Origin: Phaeobacter bryozoorum
GTDB taxonomy: Bacteria; Pseudomonadota; Alphaproteobacteria; Rhodobacterales; Rhodobacteraceae
Strand: one strand, 5' to 3'
NCBI RefSeq assembly: GCF_041893525.1
Contig: NZ_CP169068.1
DNA: 64,000 nt
Numbering within the stretch: position 1 is the stretch's first letter; every line of letters begins with the position of its first letter. The position numbers and the translations under genes were made by a program. The notes below the pieces were generated by a model. It was not told where the DNA came from and did no database searches. It saw only the letters and a list, made by a program, of their open reading frames with translations. Positions 44,278 to 52,900 of this stretch are shown piece by piece.

Positions 44278-44335
44278 ACCCTTGTTCAACAAGGCCGCTG
44301 GTTCTATCGTCGCCGCGACAATGACAGGATTTGCA

Positions 44336-44803
44336 ATGAAATTTCTTTCTCTACTGACAGCCGCAGCCCTGGTCGCCATTCCTGATCTGGGGCACGCTGA
44401 AAATATCCTTGCGAAGGATGCAACCACGCTTGCGAATTTTTTTGAGACTGAAGGGGTCGATTTTGAGGTCACAACTGACGATGTGGGCGACCCCAAGCTA
44501 AAGGTCGACTATTACGGCAATGACTTCTCAATCTATTTCTATGGCTGCGAGAACAATAGGAACTGCGATGCGATACAGTTCTTTTCGGGCTACCAGACGG
44601 ATGGCGGCGTGCGTGTGGCGAAGATCAACGAATGGAACACGGAGAACCGCTTTGGCCGTGCTTATATCTCGGACGAGGGATCCGCTCGGGTTGAGCTGGA
44701 CGTCTATCTTGGCAAAAGCGGGATGAACCCGGACGATTTCGCCGAGCTCTTGAGCTACTGGTCCAGGATCATACAGGAATTCGAAGAATTCATTGATTGG
44801 TGA
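44336..44803 (+). CDS. Secreted YbjN-domain protein
   Basis: 155 aa from ATG at 44336 (AGGA six bases upstream). Signal peptide MKFLSLLTAAALVAIPDLGH with cleavage after GHA. The mature part matches the YbjN fold: TTLANFFETEGVDFEV, YYGNDFSIYFYGCENNRNCD, QFFSGYQTDGG and ISDEGSARVELDVYLGKSGM. A Cys pair (CENNRNC) may form a periplasmic disulfide. YbjN relatives are type III chaperone-like and of unclear function. Follows smc at 58 bases. Confidence 0.82.
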   Translation: MKFLSLLTAAALVAIPDLGHAENILAKDATTLANFFETEGVDFEVTTDDVGDPKLKVDYYGNDFSIYFYGCENNRNCDAIQFFSGYQTDGGVRVAKINEWNTENRFGRAYISDEGSARVELDVYLGKSGMNPDDFAELLSYWSRIIQEFEEFIDW

Positions 44804-44866
44804 CCCAGAAGGTTTCGTCACCGAAACGTGACAGATCAGGCTCTGAAATACCGCTAGGCTGGCTGC

Positions 44867-45250
44867 ATGAGATACCCCATGTTGCTGGCCTTTTATGTTT
44901 TCCTTGCTGCAGTTGCCGGCTTCGGTACCGTGTCGGCCCAAGACGGTGCGATGCGCAGCGGAGATCGACCTTTTGATGCCGAGGCCTTGGCGGCGCTGCC
45001 CGGACGTTCCTTTGTCTTTTACGATGATGGCGAGGCGCTGTTCGGCTCGGATGGGGCCTACGCCTACACATATTCTGCGAAGAATGGCGGAGGTACGGCC
45101 TGGGGCAGCTACAGCGTCAAGCCGGACGGCCTCATATGCGTAACCTTTGTCAACGGCGCCTCACGCTGCGATCAATATGTGACAAACCGTGACCGCACGG
45201 TGGTAATCACCTCCGACGGTCAGAGGTTCCCGGTGCGCTCGATCCGGTGA
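44867..45250 (+). CDS. Secreted hypothetical protein
   Basis: 127 aa. Signal peptide MRYPMLLAFYVFLAAVAGFG with cleavage after VSA. The mature part has Trp, Tyr and Gly-rich beta-like sequence (FVFYDDGEALFGSDGAYAY, GGGTAWGSYSVKPDGLICV) and two Cys residues (LICV..ASRCD) that could pair. It resembles small periplasmic domains common in roseobacters, but no family is identified. It is convergent with the lytic transglycosylase gene. Confidence 0.7.
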   Translation: MRYPMLLAFYVFLAAVAGFGTVSAQDGAMRSGDRPFDAEALAALPGRSFVFYDDGEALFGSDGAYAYTYSAKNGGGTAWGSYSVKPDGLICVTFVNGASRCDQYVTNRDRTVVITSDGQRFPVRSIR

Positions 45251-45275
45251 ATATCAGGGGTGCTGCACCAGCTGA

Positions 45276-46448
45276 TCAGAGACGCGACAGCAGCGTTTCG
45301 GTCGGCCAGGCGTCGGCTGGTAAGCCCAGGCGCTCCTGCTCTTTTTGCACCGCGATCCGTGTCTTGGCGCCAAGGATGCCATCCACATTGCCGACGTCAT
45401 GGCCCCGCGCGATGAGTTTGCGCTGAAGCTGTTCCATCTGCTTGGCCACAAGACCTGTATCAGGTGCGCCCGCATCATAGGGGGCGGCTCCTGACAGGCG
45501 GGTGGCGAAATATGCCGCCGTCAGCACATAGGTAAAGCTCTGGTTCCACTCGAAATAGACGTCGAAGTTCGGATAGGCCAAGAAGGCAGGCCCTTTGTGA
45601 CCCTGTGGCAGAATGAGTGCAGCCTTGGTGCCGGTGGCTGCCAGCCGACCGGACCGGGACCGCACGCCCAAAGCCCGCCAATCGCCGACTGTCTGCTTGT
45701 GATGAACACCACTCAGGCGGAGGTCCAGATCTTCGGGGATTGTCACCTGCTGCAACCAGGGTTCGCCGGGCCGCCAGCCCAAATGCGACAACATCTTCGC
45801 CCCGGACATCAGCGCATCGGGAGCGGAGGTCTTGAGGCTGACGAGGCCGTCACCATCCGCATCGACCCCGTTTTCGAGGATATCGCCGGGCAGCATCTGC
45901 ACCATTCCGATTTCGCCCGCCCAGGCGCCGGTGGTGCGGCGTGGATCAAAGTTGCCCTGACGAAACAGTTCCAGCGCCGCAAACACCTGCGGGCGGAACA
46001 GCTCAGGTCGGCGGCAGTCATGGGATAGGGTTACAAGGGCGTTCAGCGTGTTGAAATCCCCTTGAACGGCGCCATAGTCGGTTTCGAAGGCCCAGAACGC
46101 AAGCAGCACGCTGCGATCTATGCCATAGGTCGTCTCGATCCGGCGGAAGGTCGTATCATATTTGCGCGCCATCGCCAGACCCCGGTCCAGCCGGTTTTTG
46201 GAAATCAGGCGCCGCGAAAATTCGATGAACGGTTTTTGGAATACACCCTGCGCGCGGTCCGCTTTCAGGACCGACTGATCCTGCCGAACACCTTCGAAGA
46301 ACCGGTTCACCGTAGCGCTATCATATCCGCCGGTCAGCGCTTCTTCTTTCATCAACTGGACGAAATTGCGAAATCCGCCGCCACATTGTGCTTGGGCCTG
46401 AAGAGGGAGCAGGAATGAGACGAGGGCGAGAAGGCTGGGGCGCAACAC
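45276..46448 (-). CDS. Lytic murein transglycosylase (MltB/SltB type) with peptidoglycan-binding domain
   Basis: 390 aa from a GTG with AGGA upstream. Signal peptide MLRPSLLALVSFLLPLQAQA. The MltB-like catalytic domain includes ETTYGIDRSVLLAFWAFETDYG, with the catalytic Glu in FWAFETDYG, and GAWAGEIGMVQMLPGDIL. A C-terminal PG_binding_1 domain ends the protein (MEQLQRKLIARGHDVGNVDG, TRIAVQKEQERLGLPADAW). It cleaves glycan strands to 1,6-anhydroMurNAc ends. It follows cbiB on the same strand. Confidence 0.93.
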   Translation of the reverse strand: MLRPSLLALVSFLLPLQAQAQCGGGFRNFVQLMKEEALTGGYDSATVNRFFEGVRQDQSVLKADRAQGVFQKPFIEFSRRLISKNRLDRGLAMARKYDTTFRRIETTYGIDRSVLLAFWAFETDYGAVQGDFNTLNALVTLSHDCRRPELFRPQVFAALELFRQGNFDPRRTTGAWAGEIGMVQMLPGDILENGVDADGDGLVSLKTSAPDALMSGAKMLSHLGWRPGEPWLQQVTIPEDLDLRLSGVHHKQTVGDWRALGVRSRSGRLAATGTKAALILPQGHKGPAFLAYPNFDVYFEWNQSFTYVLTAAYFATRLSGAAPYDAGAPDTGLVAKQMEQLQRKLIARGHDVGNVDGILGAKTRIAVQKEQERLGLPADAWPTETLLSRL

Positions 46449-46487
46449 GGTTGGCGTGTCCTTTTTGAGAGTGCTGCCCCTTGTTAG

Positions 46488-47399
46488 CTACAATAGCGCG
46501 GCAATGGCAACCGTTAGCGCAAGCCCCAGCGCCCAAGACATCCAAAGCAGGCGAACGCAACGGGTGATACTATGGGCACTGGCGCTTTTCGAGCCGACAG
46601 CATTGACCCAAGGAAAATCCTGCATTTTTCCATCGTAGGAGCGGGGCCCGGCCAGCGCGACCTGAAGCGCGCGTGCCATCGCAGCCTCGGGCCAGCCTGC
46701 ATTCGGGGAGCGATGGCGGCCTGCGTCCTGTGCAATTTCGGGCCAGCTTGGCAGCACGCGGCCAACGGCTGCGATCATCAACGCTGACAGCCGCGCCGGT
46801 ATCAGGTTCAGCGCGTCATCCAGCCGTGCAGCTGCCCAACCAAAATTTCTGTGGCGCGGCGTTTTATAGCCAATCATGCTGTCGGCTGTATTGGTGATCT
46901 TGTAGATCATCAGCCCGGGCAGGCCACCGACAAGAAACCAGAATGCGGGGGCGATCACCCCGTCGGAGAAATTTTCGGCACCGCTTTCGATGGCTGACCG
47001 CGCGATCTGCGGGGTTGTCATGCCGGTGGTATCGCGGCTGACGATCATAGAAACCGCCGTACGACCCTCTGCGAGATCGTGGCGCAGGCCGTGGGCAACA
47101 GCTTCGACGTGTTCGCAAAGCGATCGTTGTGCCAGCAGAACTGCAGCTACCAGAAACTGCATGACCGGCCCAAACAGCGACAGAACCCAGCCAAGCCAGC
47201 CTGCCCCCAGAACCAGAAGGACGATGGCCAGAACACCTTTGGCCCTGCGTTGTTTGCCGGTGTTGAGCGACCGGTCGGTAAGCTCAACCGCACGACCCAT
47301 CAACACCGCAGGGTGCGGCAGCCGCGTCCAGAGCCAGCGTGGTTCGCCAAAAACAGCATCCAGCAGCAAGGCCGGTATCAGCAGTTCCGCAGTTGTCAC
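46488..47399 (-). CDS. cbiB: Adenosylcobinamide-phosphate synthase CbiB/CobD
   Basis: 303 aa from a GTG that overlaps the cobC stop (GTGA). Membrane protein with conserved LLDAVFGEPRWLWTRLPHPA, SMIVSRDTTGMTTPQIARSA, ESGAENFSDGVIAPAFWFLV and IGYKTPRHRNFGWAAARLDD. It attaches the aminopropanol (phosphate) arm to cobyric acid in B12 synthesis. Translationally coupled to cobC, whose product supplies that arm; bluB for the lower ligand is elsewhere in the window. Confidence 0.94.
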   Translation of the reverse strand: MTTAELLIPALLLDAVFGEPRWLWTRLPHPAVLMGRAVELTDRSLNTGKQRRAKGVLAIVLLVLGAGWLGWVLSLFGPVMQFLVAAVLLAQRSLCEHVEAVAHGLRHDLAEGRTAVSMIVSRDTTGMTTPQIARSAIESGAENFSDGVIAPAFWFLVGGLPGLMIYKITNTADSMIGYKTPRHRNFGWAAARLDDALNLIPARLSALMIAAVGRVLPSWPEIAQDAGRHRSPNAGWPEAAMARALQVALAGPRSYDGKMQDFPWVNAVGSKSASAHSITRCVRLLWMSWALGLALTVAIAALL

Positions 47400-48358
47400 A
47401 GAGCCGCCTCAAGCCTCGCCCAGCCATCCCCTGTGGGCAGGCCGAGACGCAGATAGTTTTTTGAATAGGGGAAAATACGCGTCCAGATATGTGCACGTGC
47501 AAGCTGGGTTTGCCAGGCCGCAGCGTCGTCCACATCATATAGGCGGAACAAATCGGTGCCACCGACAATCTGGGCGCCCTTGGCGATGAGCATCTGATCC
47601 AGGCGCTCGGCATCCTGCCGCAGCCTCAGCCGTGTGGTGGTGGCCCAGTCCTCGTCCCGCAACGCCTGCGCGCCGATGCGCAAGGCCGGACCGGAGACCG
47701 CCCAGGGGCCTTGCCAAGCTGCCAGACCGTCGATCAGGCAGGGGTCGCCGATAGCAAAGCCAAGCCGCAGGCCCGCGAGGCCCCAGAATTTGCCGAAACT
47801 CTTGAGGATGATAACGCCCGGGCGATCTGCAAGATGAATAAGGCTGTCCTCAGGGCAGACATCGCAAAAACTCTCATCAATCACGACCAGCGGGGCCTGT
47901 GCATCCTCAGCACTCCACCGGCGTCCGTCGGGATTGTTTGGATGGACCAGAACCCGCGCCTCTGCCGGGCCCCCGGTGACTGTCTGCCACCCGTGAGTGG
48001 TAAAGGCAGCGGCATGTTCGTTATAGGTCGGTGGCGTGATCTGCACCCACCGTGGGTCAGCCAAGGCCGGAATGGCGGCAATCAGCGCCGAGGCGCCTGG
48101 GGCAGCGAGGATTTTTGCATCTTTCGGCACCTTCCAGAAAGCGCGCGCTGCGGCAACCAGATCGGCCTGTGCCGCCTTGTCGGGCAGGGCACCCCAATCC
48201 GCAGATGTCAGGCCAGTGATCGGATATGGCACGGGGTTGATCCCGGTCGAAATATCGACCCAATCTCTGGCTTCACCACCATATTCCGAAATAGCGGCAC
48301 TAAGGTTGCCGCCGTGGTCCCGCTGAGGGACCTCTGTCAGATCCAGCATGCCTGTCAT
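47396..48358 (-). CDS. cobC: L-threonine-O-3-phosphate decarboxylase-like aminotransferase CobC
   Basis: 320 aa from ATG at 48358 (AAGG upstream; ATG at 48349 also possible). Class I/II PLP fold: ARDWVDISTGINPVPYPI at the N-terminus, PLVVIDESFCDVCPE, and the PLP Lys in VIILKSFGKFWGLAGLRLGF. CobC/CobD enzymes make aminopropanol phosphate for the nucleotide loop of cobalamin. Coupled to cbiB by a 4-base overlap. The upstream spacer holds many hairpins but no recognisable cobalamin riboswitch. Confidence 0.9.
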   Translation of the reverse strand: MTGMLDLTEVPQRDHGGNLSAAISEYGGEARDWVDISTGINPVPYPITGLTSADWGALPDKAAQADLVAAARAFWKVPKDAKILAAPGASALIAAIPALADPRWVQITPPTYNEHAAAFTTHGWQTVTGGPAEARVLVHPNNPDGRRWSAEDAQAPLVVIDESFCDVCPEDSLIHLADRPGVIILKSFGKFWGLAGLRLGFAIGDPCLIDGLAAWQGPWAVSGPALRIGAQALRDEDWATTTRLRLRQDAERLDQMLIAKGAQIVGGTDLFRLYDVDDAAAWQTQLARAHIWTRIFPYSKNYLRLGLPTGDGWARLEAAL

Positions 48359-48560
48359 CTTGGGCCTTAACAAATGAACCAGAACCGAGGGCCAAGAAAA
48401 CCGCTGACCCAATACCGCCGTATGGAGCAGCAATGACGAGAAAGCAACCATAGCCCCATGCAATCAACAATTCGCTAATCTCGGGGAGATTGCGGCGCGG
48501 AAAATCTCGCTATGGGTGTGCTTGGCGAATGCCCGACAATGGGGACGTAATATCTCGTTT

Positions 48561-48708
48561 GCCGGAAACCGGCTGTCCGGGAGCAACTGTCGATTCCCGC
48601 ATCGACGGTTTTGATCGCCGATCACAGCGGCAAGGAACATCCATGGGCGACAATCCGTGAACCAAGTGAGGATTGTCGCCCGCGCATTCGGCGTACCACG
48701 AATGCGCG
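48561..48708. repeat. Cluster of five inverted repeats in the cobC-yqjG spacer
   Basis: The 399-base spacer 48359-48757 has no gene. Within it lie, in order: GCCGG-AAA-CCGGC (48561-48573), GTCGAT-N6-ATCGAC (48589-48606), TGATC-GCC-GATCA (48612-48624), GGGCGACAATCC-N13-GGATTGTCGCCC (48645-48681, perfect 12-base stem) and CGCGCATTCG-N8-CGAATGCGCG (48681-48708, perfect 10-base stem). The last two abut. There are no T tracts, so these are not ordinary terminators. They could form a structured RNA, protein sites or REP-like elements. Confidence 0.8.
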
Positions 48709-48757
48709 GTTGCAGGCAGGCACGGCAGCAACCATGCGACAGTGGCAGGCTGACAGG

Positions 48758-49732
48758 TCAGTCGCGGCCGTGAGGCGCCATCCAGTCGATCTGCGGGTTG
48801 ATCGGGATGATCCGATGCGGGTTGATGGTCTCATGGCTGTAATGATAGTGGCGCACGATGTGATCCATTCCGACGGTGCCAGCCACGCCGGGCCATTGAT
48901 ACAGCGCGCGAGTATAGGCCCAGAGATTCGGATAATCGATCAGCCGTCGCCGATTGCATTTGAAATGCAGGTGATAGACCGGATCAAAACGGACAAGGGT
49001 GGTGAACAGCCGCCAGTCTGCCTCGGTCAACGCGTCGCCAAGCAGGAAACGATGTTCGGACAGGATGTCTTCCAGCCAGTCGAGGGTCTCGAACAGCGGC
49101 TCAACAGCGGCGTCATAGGCCTCCTGCGTGGTGGCAAACCCGCATTTGTAAACACCATTGTTCAGCGTGGAATAGACCCGATTGTTCACGGCTTCGATCG
49201 GTTCGCGCAGTTCTTCGGGCCAGTAGTCATCATCATTGTGGCTGATGCCGTCGAAGGCGCTGTTGAACATGCGGATGATGTCGGCGCTTTCATTGGAAAC
49301 GATGGTATTTTGCGTTTTGTCCCAGAGGATTGGCACGGTGACCCGACCGGAATACTGTGGGTCGGCGCGGGTGTATATCTGGTGGAGATGATCATTCCCG
49401 AACAGCGTGTCACCCGTCGCGCCGTGGTCGTCCTTGGCAAAACTCCACCCTGAGTTCAGCATATCCGGGTGTACGACCGAAACGCTGATATGATCTGCCA
49501 GCCCTTTGAGTTGGCGGAAGATGAGCGCACGATGCGCCCATGGGCAGGCCAGCGAGACATAGAGATGATAACGCCCGCTCTCCGCGGCAAAGCCTCCTTT
49601 GCCGGTTGGCCCGGCCAGACCATCTTTGGTGATCCAGTTTCGAAATTGCGCCTGCGAGCGTTTGAACGCGCCACCGGTTGATGCTGTGTCGTACCATTGG
49701 TCGTGCCAAACGCCATCAATCAAGAGGCCCAT
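48758..49732 (-). CDS. yqjG: Glutathionyl-hydroquinone reductase (YqjG/ECM4 family)
   Basis: 324 aa from ATG at 49732 with AGGAGA upstream; the upstream extension is rejected. Xi-class GST: LYVSLACPWAHRALIFRQLK holds the catalytic Cys, followed by VPILWDKTQNTIVSNESADI and the helical domain FLLGDALTEADWRLFTTLVR, then VRHYHYSHETINPHRIIP. Such enzymes reduce glutathionyl-hydroquinones. Monocistronic by position. Confidence 0.93.
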   Translation of the reverse strand: MGLLIDGVWHDQWYDTASTGGAFKRSQAQFRNWITKDGLAGPTGKGGFAAESGRYHLYVSLACPWAHRALIFRQLKGLADHISVSVVHPDMLNSGWSFAKDDHGATGDTLFGNDHLHQIYTRADPQYSGRVTVPILWDKTQNTIVSNESADIIRMFNSAFDGISHNDDDYWPEELREPIEAVNNRVYSTLNNGVYKCGFATTQEAYDAAVEPLFETLDWLEDILSEHRFLLGDALTEADWRLFTTLVRFDPVYHLHFKCNRRRLIDYPNLWAYTRALYQWPGVAGTVGMDHIVRHYHYSHETINPHRIIPINPQIDWMAPHGRD

Positions 49733-50043
49733 CACCGTCTCCTGTATGCTGTGAATACATATGTCGAGAGGTAACCTAGGTTGAGCGGGGGCGCGCGCCC
49801 ATCGCAGTTTACGCGCATTATCCCTGCGCCAGTGCACAGCTGCGACAAGGGGCGTATCCAGCCTGCAACGCGCAGATCAAAAGTGGTGCTGCGCGCAAGA
49901 TGTGGAAATGACTCAAAAAGTTCACTTGATTTTATCCTTTCCAAGTTCACACTTGTGGTGAACCGGGCAAAACGCCCGCTCGCGCTGGAACAATTATCGC
50001 CATGCGATGACGCCAGCGTTTGCCAGATCGAAAGGTCACTGCG
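49733..50043. other. Intergenic region upstream of yqjG and of a small divergent gene
   Basis: 311 bases holding both divergent promoters. A perfect dyad GTTCAC-N7-GTGAAC lies at 49945-49963, with a further direct copy of AAGTTCAC about 25 bases earlier, followed by a hairpin CGGGC-AAAAC-GCCCG (49964-49978). No coding sequence is evident. Confidence 0.45.
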
Positions 50044-50406
50044 ATGACGACATTTGTTCCGAAGTCTGTGCTGGACGCGCTGGATGCCGCGCGGCTGGAT
50101 GGAATGAAACGCAAGAGCCGCCTGCGCGTGGCTGTAGACGATCACATGTTTCCGGTCTTGCGCATGTGGAAAGACGGCTTTTCGATCGAGGCAGCAGATG
50201 CACCGCAGCTGCGGGGCCTGGTTGATCTGTTTGACGGCAGTCGGCATCTGTCCCAATGCCTGATCGTTGCCTCTGATGAGGAGGGCGGCGAAATGCGGTA
50301 TGAGTTCAAACGCGCAACACCGGCCTCGGACAAGGCACCATTGGATTTCTACCGTGCTCCGGACGCGCCGGTGGGGCTGATTGCACAGGATGACCTGCGG
50401 CTCTGA
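50044..50406 (+). CDS. Conserved hypothetical protein, possibly PilZ-like
   Basis: 120 aa from ATG at 50044 (AAAGG upstream). The sequence MTTFVPKSVLDALDAARLDG leads to RKSRLRVAVDDHMFPVLRMW, SIEAADAPQLRGLVDLFDGS and CLIVASDEEGGEMRYEFKRA. The RxxxR-like start and short beta-rich pattern faintly recall PilZ domains, but the diagnostic D/NxSxxG motif is not clear, so this is a guess. A strong terminator follows. Confidence 0.65.
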   Translation: MTTFVPKSVLDALDAARLDGMKRKSRLRVAVDDHMFPVLRMWKDGFSIEAADAPQLRGLVDLFDGSRHLSQCLIVASDEEGGEMRYEFKRATPASDKAPLDFYRAPDAPVGLIAQDDLRL

Positions 50407-50445
50407 GCCGGGCGAATTTGCTTGGGTATATTGATATTTGATTGG

Positions 50446-50480
50446 AAAACGGGGGCCTTAAATAGAGCCCCCGTTTTTTT
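50446..50480 (+). terminator. Rho-independent terminator
   Basis: AAAACGGGGGC and GCCCCCGTTTT form a perfect 11-base stem with a 10-base loop, followed by T residues to 50480. It ends the small plus-strand gene and faces the patB end, so may serve both. Confidence 0.9.
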
Positions 50481-50526
50481 CTCCTCGGTCTCGCGTATCT
50501 GAGCGAGACCGATTTTCCACCCGGCA

Positions 50527-51699
50527 TTATTGAAGGTCGGCGAATGCCCTGCGCAGACGCTCGCAGGCCTCTTCGACCCGTGCGCGCTGGGTGCCTAGGT
50601 TGAACCGCAGGAAGCTGCCGCCACCAGTTCCAAAACTGGGCCCGTGGTTGGCAGCAATCTTCGCGTCGTTTTCAACCCGTGCGGTGAACTCCTCGCGGCT
50701 CATGCCAGTGCCGGAGAAATCGACCCAGGCCAGATAGGTCGCTTCCAGCCGGGTTGAATGTAGACCGGGGATCTCGTTCACGGCGGCATCGAAGATCTGC
50801 CGGTTGCGGTCCAGATAGGGCACCAGTTCATCCACCCAGGCGGCGCCTTCCGGAGAGTAGGCGGCAGCCGTTGCCCATTGGCCGGGAGAGTTCGGCGACA
50901 ACGCCAGCGCCAGCATCCGGCGGGAGAATTTTGCGCGCAGATCGGGATCGGGAATGATGACCTGGCCGGTGTGCATACCGGCAAAGTTGAACGTCTTGGA
51001 CGGCGCGGTCAGCATCAACAGGCGATCGGTGATATCCGGTGCCGCGTTTTGCATCGGGATATGAGTTGCACCGTCGAATACCAGATCGTGATGAATCTCA
51101 TCGGAGAGCAGGATCAGATCGTGCCGCTTGGCAAAATCGGCAACGCTGCGCAGTTCATCCTGGGTCCAGACACGGCCGACCGGGTTATGGGGAGAGCAGA
51201 GGATGACCATCTTTTCCGAACCGGTCATCTGCGCATCATAGGCCGCAAAATCCATTTCGTAGCGCCCATCGTTGACGGCAAGTTCGCATTCGACCACCTC
51301 ACGTCCGGCGTTGCGAATGACCTTGGCGAAGGCGTGATAGACTGGCGTGAACAGCACAATGCCGTCACCCGGTTGCGTATAGGTATCCAGACACATACCG
51401 ACGCCGTTCACTAGACCGGTTGTCGTGAAAATCGCGTCGGGGTCGACCGACCAACCGTGACGGTTCTGCATCCACCAGCAGATTGCGGACCGGTAGGGGC
51501 TGTCGCAGTTCACATAGCCATAGACACCATGGTCGGCCATTTCCCGCATCTTGTCGGTCACGACCGATGGCACTGCGAAATCCATATCGGCCACCCACAT
51601 CGACAGACCTTTGTCTCGTGGCACGCCATAGAGATCCTCCATCATGTCCCATTTGATGCAATGTGTATTCCGGCGGTCAATGATCTTGTCAAAATCCAT
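50527..51699 (-). CDS. patB: PatB/MalY-type pyridoxal-phosphate C-S lyase
   Basis: 390 aa from ATG at 51699 (MDFDKIIDRRNTHCIKWDMM). Motifs: LSMWVADMDFAVPSVV, the PLP pocket ILCSPHNPVGRVWTQDEL, LLSDEIHHDLVF, and the Schiff-base Lys in LTAPSKTFNFAGMHTG. These are MalY/PatB cystathionine beta-lyases. In Phaeobacter, malY/patB has been reported among genes needed for tropodithietic acid sulfur incorporation; no other tda genes are present here, so ordinary sulfur amino acid metabolism is equally likely. Confidence 0.92.
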   Translation of the reverse strand: MDFDKIIDRRNTHCIKWDMMEDLYGVPRDKGLSMWVADMDFAVPSVVTDKMREMADHGVYGYVNCDSPYRSAICWWMQNRHGWSVDPDAIFTTTGLVNGVGMCLDTYTQPGDGIVLFTPVYHAFAKVIRNAGREVVECELAVNDGRYEMDFAAYDAQMTGSEKMVILCSPHNPVGRVWTQDELRSVADFAKRHDLILLSDEIHHDLVFDGATHIPMQNAAPDITDRLLMLTAPSKTFNFAGMHTGQVIIPDPDLRAKFSRRMLALALSPNSPGQWATAAAYSPEGAAWVDELVPYLDRNRQIFDAAVNEIPGLHSTRLEATYLAWVDFSGTGMSREEFTARVENDAKIAANHGPSFGTGGGSFLRFNLGTQRARVEEACERLRRAFADLQ

Positions 51700-51796
51700 G
51701 TCTGAACTCCCGTTGTTCAGGGGCGAAGCTAACGGCAATCCAGCGACACGCAAGGGGGCCGTTGCAGGGCGGGCGTCAATGGCCTAAATCAGCGGC

Positions 51797-52318
51797 ATGA
51801 AACGACCGATCCTGATCCATCCTGATCCCCGCCTCAAGAAGGTATGCCCAGCTGTTCCCGACCTTTCGGACGCATTGCGCACGCTGGCCGACGACATGCT
51901 GGAAACCATGTATGCTGCGCCGGGTATCGGCCTTGCCGCGCCGCAGATCGGCGTGCTGGACCGCCTTATCGTGCTGGATTGTGTCAAGGAAGAGGATGGC
52001 CCGGCCCGCCCTCTGGTCATGTTCAACCCAGAAGTGGTTGCAGCATCGGATGACATCAATGTCTATGAGGAAGGCTGCCTGTCCATTCCCGATCAATACG
52101 CCGAGGTGACACGCCCCAAGGTGGTTGACGTCGAATGGATGGATCGCAACGGCAATCCCCAGCGGGAAACCTTTGATGGTCTTTGGGCGACCTGCGTCCA
52201 GCATGAGATCGACCATTTGAACGGCAAGCTGTTCATTGATTACCTGAAACCGTTGAAACGGCAGATGATCACACGGAAAATGCAGAAACTGAAGCGCGAG
52301 CGCGGACGCGGTAGCTGA
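51797..52318 (+). CDS. def: Peptide deformylase 1
   Basis: 173 aa with all three canonical motifs: GIGLAAPQ near 44, EGCLSIP near 92 (metal Cys) and HEIDH near 134 (two His ligands and catalytic Glu). It removes the formyl group from nascent N-terminal fMet. First of three adjacent deformylase-family genes, upstream of fmt, whose product adds the formyl group to Met-tRNA. Confidence 0.96.
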   Translation: MKRPILIHPDPRLKKVCPAVPDLSDALRTLADDMLETMYAAPGIGLAAPQIGVLDRLIVLDCVKEEDGPARPLVMFNPEVVAASDDINVYEEGCLSIPDQYAEVTRPKVVDVEWMDRNGNPQRETFDGLWATCVQHEIDHLNGKLFIDYLKPLKRQMITRKMQKLKRERGRGS

Positions 52319-52390
52319 CGTTGGGCGGGTGGCTCCGTCTGTGGACAAGATGGCGTACGTTGGCTGCTTTGACCCGGAAAGGTGGACAAG

Positions 52391-52900
52391 ATGACGGTTC
52401 TCCAGATCAGGGCTTGGCCCGACCCGGTGCTGAGTAGCCCAGCTACGCCGGTGACTGACCCGTCAGAGGTTGCGGATCTGGTGCGCGATATGCTCGATAC
52501 CATGTATGCCGCGCCGGGTCGTGGACTGGCCGCGCCCCAGGTCGGTGTTCTGGCACGGGTATTTGTTATGGATACGACCTGGAAGGAAGGCACGCGCGAC
52601 CCGCTGGTCTGCCTGAACCCAGAGATCATCGCCCTTTCCGATGAGATGGCGACACGCACCGAGGGGTGCCTGTCGATCAGGGGCCTCAGTCTCGATGTGA
52701 CGCGCCCAGCCTGGGTAGATCTCGGTTGGACCGACATGAAGGGCGTGCGCCATCAGCGCCGGTTTGACGGGTTTGCTGCGGCTTGCGTGCAGCATGAATA
52801 CGATCATCTTGATGGTCGTGTCACTTTTGACCGGGTGGACCCAGAGGCGCGCGCTGCGGCCCTTGCCACCTATGAAACTAATCTGGAGACACCCCGATGA
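52391..52900 (+). CDS. def: Peptide deformylase 2
   Basis: 169 aa from ATG at 52391 (AAAGG upstream; a GTG three codons earlier is less likely). Motifs: GRGLAAPQ, with Arg in place of the usual Ile/Val, EGCLSIRG with the metal Cys, and HEYDH with both His and the Glu. It should be an active deformylase with possibly altered substrate fit. Its stop overlaps the third deformylase gene by 4 bases. Confidence 0.93.
   Translation: MTVLQIRAWPDPVLSSPATPVTDPSEVADLVRDMLDTMYAAPGRGLAAPQVGVLARVFVMDTTWKEGTRDPLVCLNPEIIALSDEMATRTEGCLSIRGLSLDVTRPAWVDLGWTDMKGVRHQRRFDGFAAACVQHEYDHLDGRVTFDRVDPEARAAALATYETNLETPR

Noticed and set aside
48723..48757. GCCACTG-like sequence before cobC suggesting a cobalamin riboswitch
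   Set aside because: Only this short match was found on the minus strand; the rest of the B12-box consensus and the upstream conserved elements are missing.
50527..51699. Tropodithietic acid biosynthesis cluster
   Set aside because: Only a patB/malY-type lyase is present; no tda or paa-type genes adjoin it.
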